Shown here piece by piece: positions 59,728 to 64,000 of a stretch of 64,000 nucleotides of DNA (position 1 is its first letter; the number at the start of each line of letters is the position of its first letter). The stretch covers positions 124,001 to 188,000 of the forward strand of contig JAWKQM010000007.1 of the NCBI GenBank assembly GCA_041390145.1, given 5' to 3'. The notes below the pieces were generated by a model. That model made no database searches. It worked only from the letters and a program-made list of their open reading frames with translations, and had not been told where the DNA came from. The translations under genes and the position numbers were made by a program. This DNA is from Gemmatimonadales bacterium (GTDB taxonomy: Bacteria > Gemmatimonadota > Gemmatimonadetes > Gemmatimonadales > GWC2-71-9).

Positions 59728-61017
59728 TCACTCGATGCGGCGCAATTCCACTCGCCGATTGAGTTCTCGCCCCTCGGCAGTCGCGTTGCTGGCCACGGGA
59801 TCCGCGGGGCCGTATCCCCGAGCGGTCAATCGATCGGCCGGCACCCCGGCCGAGACGAGAAATGCGCGCACCGACTGCGCGCGCTCCAGGGAAAGGCGCT
59901 CGTTGAAGGTGCGGCGTCCGGTGTCGTCGGTGTAACCGGCCACCTCAAACCGCACCGCCGGTTCCGCCAGCAATGTGGATGCGGTCGTGCGCAGGGAGGC
60001 TTGTGCGCTCGCGGTCAGGGTCGCGCTGCCGGTCGCGAAGGTCACCTCGCGGAGGACCCGCCGTGGGGGGGCGGTCGGGACGGTGGCCGGGCGCGTGCAG
60101 CCGAGGGCGTCGGTTGGCGTCCCGGGAAGGGTGCCAGGGCAACGATCCCGCTCGTCGGGTACGCCGTCGCCGTCGGTGTCGGACGGGGGCCCCGGCGCGG
60201 GGCAGCCGAACTGATCGACCCCCATACCGGGGCGAGTGGCGGGGCAGCGGTCGAGCGCGTTCGGCACACCATCGCCGTCGAGATCGGCGTTGCAGCCGGT
60301 CAGGTCCACGCGTTGCCCCGACGGGGTCCCGGGACACTTGTCGCCCCCGTCGAGTACCCCGTCTCCATCGGAATCCTTCGCGAGCGGGCACCCGGTGGGA
60401 TCGACCGCCTCCCCCCGCGCGGTGCCGGGACAGCGGTCCTCCTTGTTGGGCACGCCATCCCGGTCGCTGTCGCGCTCGCCGAGCGCGCCGGCGTACATCG
60501 AAAGCCCCACCTGCACACCCAGTTCCCATGTCCGGTCGCTGGCCCCGCCCGGAGGGGCGAGGTAATCCCCCGTGGCCTCCAACCGGAGTCCCAGCCGGGG
60601 CCCGAGTCCGAAGCGGAATCCAATCAAGGCCGCGATGCCTTCCTCTTTCAGGTCAATCCCCTGGGAATACTGGTTCTTGGTGTAGCCGAGTCCGAAGAGC
60701 GCACTCGTCCGTCCGCGCAGGGGAAGGTGCACGAGAAACCGGCCGGTCAGGCCCCGCACCTGCACCGTCACCGAGTCGGGGGTGCTCGTGGCAGCGTACG
60801 TGCCGGCCAGCTCGAGGCTCAGCTTCTTTGTCACGAAGAGCCCTGCCTCGCCCCCGACACTGAATCCGCTCGTGAGTGCGAGTGAGTCGGGGAAGGAGCC
60901 GTACCGGCCGAACGGTACAAGCTCGACCGTGCCGCCGCGTTGTGCGGAGGCTGTGGGCACAGGGGTGGCAAGCAGCGCAATGGCGGCCAGGAGGGCGCGT
61001 CCGGGGGTGGATCCCAT
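59728..61017 (-). CDS. OmpA-like protein with thrombospondin type 3 repeats
   Basis: A 429-residue protein: signal peptide (PTASAQ), N-terminal beta-barrel (~160 residues), at least four calcium-binding TSP3-type repeats (RDSDRDGVPNKEDRCPG, DSDGDGVLDGGDKCPG, DLDGDGVPNALDRCPA, DTDGDGVPDERDRCPG), a Thr/Pro linker and a C-terminal OmpA domain (YTDDTGRRTFNERLSLERA, NRRVELRRIE) that binds peptidoglycan. It anchors the outer membrane to the wall. I start at ATG 61017 so that the signal peptide is direct. Confidence 0.92.
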   Translation of the reverse strand: MGSTPGRALLAAIALLATPVPTASAQRGGTVELVPFGRYGSFPDSLALTSGFSVGGEAGLFVTKKLSLELAGTYAATSTPDSVTVQVRGLTGRFLVHLPLRGRTSALFGLGYTKNQYSQGIDLKEEGIAALIGFRFGLGPRLGLRLEATGDYLAPPGGASDRTWELGVQVGLSMYAGALGERDSDRDGVPNKEDRCPGTARGEAVDPTGCPLAKDSDGDGVLDGGDKCPGTPSGQRVDLTGCNADLDGDGVPNALDRCPATRPGMGVDQFGCPAPGPPSDTDGDGVPDERDRCPGTLPGTPTDALGCTRPATVPTAPPRRVLREVTFATGSATLTASAQASLRTTASTLLAEPAVRFEVAGYTDDTGRRTFNERLSLERAQSVRAFLVSAGVPADRLTARGYGPADPVASNATAEGRELNRRVELRRIE

Positions 61018-61108
61018 GCCGGAAAGATACCGCCCCAAAGGGTGGGCGGGCCACGGAGGGGGCGGCTAGATTAGGGGCCTGATCCGTCGAGCCACTGGGA
61101 GTCGTACC

Positions 61109-62137
61109 ATGATAGATGTGAGCACCCGCCAGGGTCGCGCCGCCATTCTGATCCTCCTGCTCGGCATCGGCATCCTCGTGGCGCTGGCTCCGTTCCTGTC
61201 CGGGCTGCTCGCCGCCCCCGTCTTCTACGTCATGTTCCACCCGATGTACGGCTGGTTCACCAGGCGGCTGAAAGCTCCGCTGGCCGGTGGCCTCACCGTG
61301 ACGGTGGCGGTCCTGCTCATCATCGTGCCAGGATCCTGGCTCGTCACGATGATTGTCGGGCAGGCCCAGGATGTGGTCGCACACCTGGTACAGAGTCCCG
61401 CCTTGACTAAGCTGCAGTCGCTGACGATTGCCGGCTACGCGGTCGGGCCGGAGCTGGCCAAGATGGGTGAGACGGTGATCGGAGGGATCGGGCGAGGCGC
61501 GTTCGCCGCGGTCGGGACCGTGACACTGATGGGTTTCAATCTCGCCATTGCCTTCTTTGTGCTGTACTTCATGCTGGTCACCGAGGGGAAGGCCTGGCTG
61601 GCCATTCGCCCCTATATCCCGTTCACCGCAGCAAGCGCCGAGCTGCTACGCGAGCGCTTCCGGGCCGTCACGATTTCCACGGTCATCGGCACCGGGGTGA
61701 CGGCCAGCATCCAGGGGGTCCTCGTTGGTCTTGCCTTTGCGATCACCGGGCTGCCCAACGCGGCGTTCTGGGGTGTCGTGACCGTGGTCTTCGCCATTCT
61801 TCCGGTGGTGGGCAGTGGAATGGTCTGGATCCCCGGGGCATTTGCGCTCTATCTCGAAGGGTCAAATCTGTCGGCTATCGGCATGGTCTTGTTCGGCGCG
61901 CTGGTGGTCGGAAACATCGACAATGTCATCCGTCCGATCGTCTTTCGACGCTGGGCCCAGACTCATCCGCTCATTACCATCCTCGGTGCGTTTGCCGGGG
62001 TGCGGTACCTTGGCTTGCTCGGCCTGTTGATCGGACCGCTTGCGCTCTCGTACTTCTTTGAGCTCGTCCGGATGTACAACGAGGAGTACGTGAGCCTCAG
62101 CGGCGACTCGTCCGCGCCGCCATCGACCCCCGCTTGA
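61109..62137 (+). CDS. AI-2E family transporter
   Basis: A 342-residue protein with about eight helices and the family's central region TISTVIGTGVTASIQGVLVG. The family includes AI-2 exporter-like and Na+/Li+-type antiporters; substrate unknown. GGGAG precedes ATG 61109. A GCTAGATT element at 61065-61072 could be the -10. It shares a four-base overlap with the next gene (TTGA). Confidence 0.88.
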   Translation: MIDVSTRQGRAAILILLLGIGILVALAPFLSGLLAAPVFYVMFHPMYGWFTRRLKAPLAGGLTVTVAVLLIIVPGSWLVTMIVGQAQDVVAHLVQSPALTKLQSLTIAGYAVGPELAKMGETVIGGIGRGAFAAVGTVTLMGFNLAIAFFVLYFMLVTEGKAWLAIRPYIPFTAASAELLRERFRAVTISTVIGTGVTASIQGVLVGLAFAITGLPNAAFWGVVTVVFAILPVVGSGMVWIPGAFALYLEGSNLSAIGMVLFGALVVGNIDNVIRPIVFRRWAQTHPLITILGAFAGVRYLGLLGLLIGPLALSYFFELVRMYNEEYVSLSGDSSAPPSTPA

Positions 62138-63051
62138 CCGAATCGGAGCGGCCCTCGACCGCCCGCCTCATCCTGGCGTGGGCGGCGGTCTACCTGATCT
62201 GGGGGTCCACCTATCTCGGGATTCGATTCGCCATCGAATCGATCCCTCCCTTCCTCATGGCGGGCTCCCGCCACCTCCTGGCTGGCCTGCTGCTCTTTGG
62301 TTGGAGCCGGCTGCGGCAGCGGGCGCCGAGGCCGGGCCGCCAGGACTGGGTCCGCGCCGCCGGGCTTGGCCTCCTCATGCTGGTGACGGCCAACGGGGCC
62401 ACCACCTGGGCCGAGCAACTCGTCCCGAGCGGCCTGACGGCGTTGATTGTCTGCACGTCGGCACTCTGGCTCGTCCTGCTCAACTGGCTCTGGCTGGGTG
62501 CCGTTCGCCCGGGCGCCCGCACGGTCGTCGGGCTGGTCGCGGGATTTGGTGGTGTGGCCCTGCTGGTGGTTCCCGGAAACTTCGCAGGCAGTGAGCACGT
62601 GAGCCTGCTGGGGGCTCTGGTGCTGACCGGTGCCGCCTTGAGCTGGTCTGTCGGGTCCATCTACGCCATCAAGCTCCCTCGCCCCGGGTATCCCACGCTC
62701 TTCGTCTCCCAGCAGATGATTGTGGCCGGAGTGGTCCTCCTCGTCATTGCGGCCCTCACCGGTGAGTTCAACGGCTTTGCCCCCTCGGCCATCTCCTCGA
62801 CCTCGGCCAGCGCATATCTCTATCTGGCGGTGTTCGGCTCGCTCATTTCCTACTCGGCCTACTTCTGGCTGATCCGGCACACCACGCCCGACCGTCTCGC
62901 CACGATTTCGTATGTGAACCCGCTGGTCGCGGTCATCCTCGGCTGGGCGCTCGCCGGCGAAGCATTGAGCCTGCGCATCCTGCTCGCCGCCGCCATCATC
63001 CTCTGCGCCGTCGGGCTCATCACCTCGACACGGATGCAGCCCCGCAGCTGA
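62134..63051 (+). CDS. EamA/DMT family transporter
   Basis: A 305-residue protein with ten helices in two EamA repeats. AAVYLIWGSTYLGIRFAIES and PLVAVILGWALAGEALSL are typical motifs of the two halves. The superfamily moves metabolites or amino acids out of the cell. The start is TTG 62134, overlapping the AI-2E stop, so it is probably co-transcribed. Confidence 0.9.
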   Translation: MTESERPSTARLILAWAAVYLIWGSTYLGIRFAIESIPPFLMAGSRHLLAGLLLFGWSRLRQRAPRPGRQDWVRAAGLGLLMLVTANGATTWAEQLVPSGLTALIVCTSALWLVLLNWLWLGAVRPGARTVVGLVAGFGGVALLVVPGNFAGSEHVSLLGALVLTGAALSWSVGSIYAIKLPRPGYPTLFVSQQMIVAGVVLLVIAALTGEFNGFAPSAISSTSASAYLYLAVFGSLISYSAYFWLIRHTTPDRLATISYVNPLVAVILGWALAGEALSLRILLAAAIILCAVGLITSTRMQPRS

Positions 63052-63134
63052 GGGCGGCTTGCGCCACGGGGGCGATGGTGCACCTTCGAGGGGCGGGGTA
63101 ATGACCGTGCCGCACTTCTCGCGAGGACAACCCG

Positions 63135-63698
63135 ATGCACTCTCCCCGACTGATCATCGAACTTCCCCCCTGGGTCGACGGGCTCGTCGACTGGCAGCGT
63201 CGATACACGCGGGCGGAGGACCGCATGTCGCTCGTCCTCGAGCTGGGGCACGAACAGGTTCGGCGGGCGACCGGCGGCCCGTTCGCTGCGGCGGTCTTTG
63301 AGCGCGACCTCGGACGGCTGGTGGCCGTCGGGGTGAACCTGGCCGTGCCGTCGCACAATTGCGCCCTGCACGCCGAAGTGGTCACGCTCATGATGGCGGG
63401 GGCCCGGCTGCACAGCCACTCGCTCGGCGCCGACGGGATGCCCCCGCACGAACTGGTCTCCTCGTGCGAACCCTGCGCAATGTGTCTCGGTGCCGTACTC
63501 TGGAGTGGCGTGACGTCCCTCGTGACAGGGGCCACCAAGGGTGACGCGGAAGCGATCGGCTATGACGAGGGCCCCGTGTTTCCAGAGAGCTACGCCTACC
63601 TCGAGCGGAAGGGGGTCACCGTGGTTCGCGAGGTGATGCGGGCGGAGGCACGCGGGCTCTTTGCCGCCTACCAGGCCGCCGGAGGAGAGATCTACTGA
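63135..63698 (+). CDS. Nucleoside deaminase-like cytidine-deaminase-fold protein
   Basis: A 187-residue protein with the CDA zinc site: CALHAEVVTLMM (His and catalytic Glu) and SSCEPCAMCLGAVLWSG (two Cys). It resembles guanine deaminase/tRNA adenosine deaminase-type enzymes, but is longer than TadA and the substrate is unclear. GAGGACAA precedes ATG 63135. The stop overlaps the next ATG (TGATG). Confidence 0.85.
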   Translation: MHSPRLIIELPPWVDGLVDWQRRYTRAEDRMSLVLELGHEQVRRATGGPFAAAVFERDLGRLVAVGVNLAVPSHNCALHAEVVTLMMAGARLHSHSLGADGMPPHELVSSCEPCAMCLGAVLWSGVTSLVTGATKGDAEAIGYDEGPVFPESYAYLERKGVTVVREVMRAEARGLFAAYQAAGGEIY

Positions 63699-64000
63699 TG
63701 CGAGAACTGCAGCGCCGCCGTTTGGGGCAGACGGACCTCGAAATTACGAGCCTGGGACTCGGCACCTGGGCGATCGGGGGCCCGTGGGCCTTCGGCTGGG
63801 GTCCCCAAGACGACACCGCATCGGTGGCGGCCATCCACCGGGCGGCCGAGCTCGGCATCAACTGGATCGACACCGCCGCCGTGTATGGGCTCGGTCACTC
63901 GGAGCGGGTCGTCGGCCGGGCGCTCGGCTCCCTTCCCCTCGCCGACCGCCCCCTCGTCTTCACCAAGTGCGGACTGGTGTGGGACGACGCGGACCGGTCG
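63698..64000 (+). CDS. Aldo/keto reductase, 3' truncated by window end
   Basis: The first 101 residues are visible. RLGQTDLEITSLGLGTWAIGG opens the barrel, here split over the start, and WIDTAAVYGLGHSERVVGRAL carries the catalytic Asp and Tyr; VFTKCGLVW holds the Lys. The 3' part lies beyond the window. It probably reduces aldehydes or ketones with NADPH. It is translationally coupled to the deaminase gene. Confidence 0.9.
   Translation, partial: MRELQRRRLGQTDLEITSLGLGTWAIGGPWAFGWGPQDDTASVAAIHRAAELGINWIDTAAVYGLGHSERVVGRALGSLPLADRPLVFTKCGLVWDDADRS

Overview
The window is GC-rich bacterial chromosome, densely packed on both strands. No rRNA, CRISPR array or insertion sequence is visible, and I recognised no tRNA. 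Many exported proteins have signal peptides ending in Ala-Gln. Together with paired M16 peptidases, BNR-repeat proteins, a LemA/DUF2207 pair, a thrombospondin-type-3 OmpA and an aa3-type oxidase, this suggests a Gram-negative, respiring soil or sediment bacterium, possibly Gemmatimonadota. That placement is inference from gene content.

1-13 kb: a truncated NAD(P)-binding/DUF2867 gene, an M16 peptidase pair (one subunit without its zinc site), small conserved proteins including a broken exported DUF1579-like gene, a PAS protein, an APC permease, LemA plus DUF2207, an F420-type NADP-binding protein, and a MoaD-like carrier beside a BNR protein. 13-17 kb: an unrecognised exported HExxH protein, a beta-lactamase-fold hydrolase and a Rieske/FMN-reductase fusion.

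16.8-25.4 kb is the most distinctive region. It is a ten-gene minus-strand operon for anaerobic benzoyl-CoA degradation: paaX-type regulator, oah, dch, bcrC, bcrB, bcrA, bcrD, an 81-residue CxxC protein, had and a hemerythrin. The ATP-dependent reductase removes the aromaticity of benzoyl-CoA; Dch, Had and Oah then hydrate, oxidise and open the ring. Both ATPase subunits are short, as in the Azoarcus Bzd subclass. Most junctions overlap by 1-4 bases. No benzoate-CoA ligase or ferredoxin gene is present. A MaoC hydratase and a DUF1080 protein are divergent, across an intergenic region with perfect inverted repeats.

27-33 kb: an AT-rich intergenic stretch with a good sigma-70 promoter, a module of two four-helix membrane proteins and two exported Rieske proteins, a BNR lipoprotein, DUF983 and small proteins, a divergent GroES-like protein, and greA behind a terminator-like leader hairpin. 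33-41 kb: exported class V aminotransferase, VanX-type dipeptidase, M24 peptidase, DinB protein and a ctaC-D-E-IV oxidase operon ending in a perfect hairpin.

41-64 kb: M20 peptidase, membrane proteins, FabI, a YbbA/YbbP/TesA-type locus, a multi-PAS hybrid histidine kinase, a YtrA-type GntR/ABC operon with two unrecognised proteins, cytochrome c plus a heme-motif porin-like protein, OmpA, AI-2E transporter, EamA transporter, nucleoside deaminase and a truncated aldo/keto reductase.
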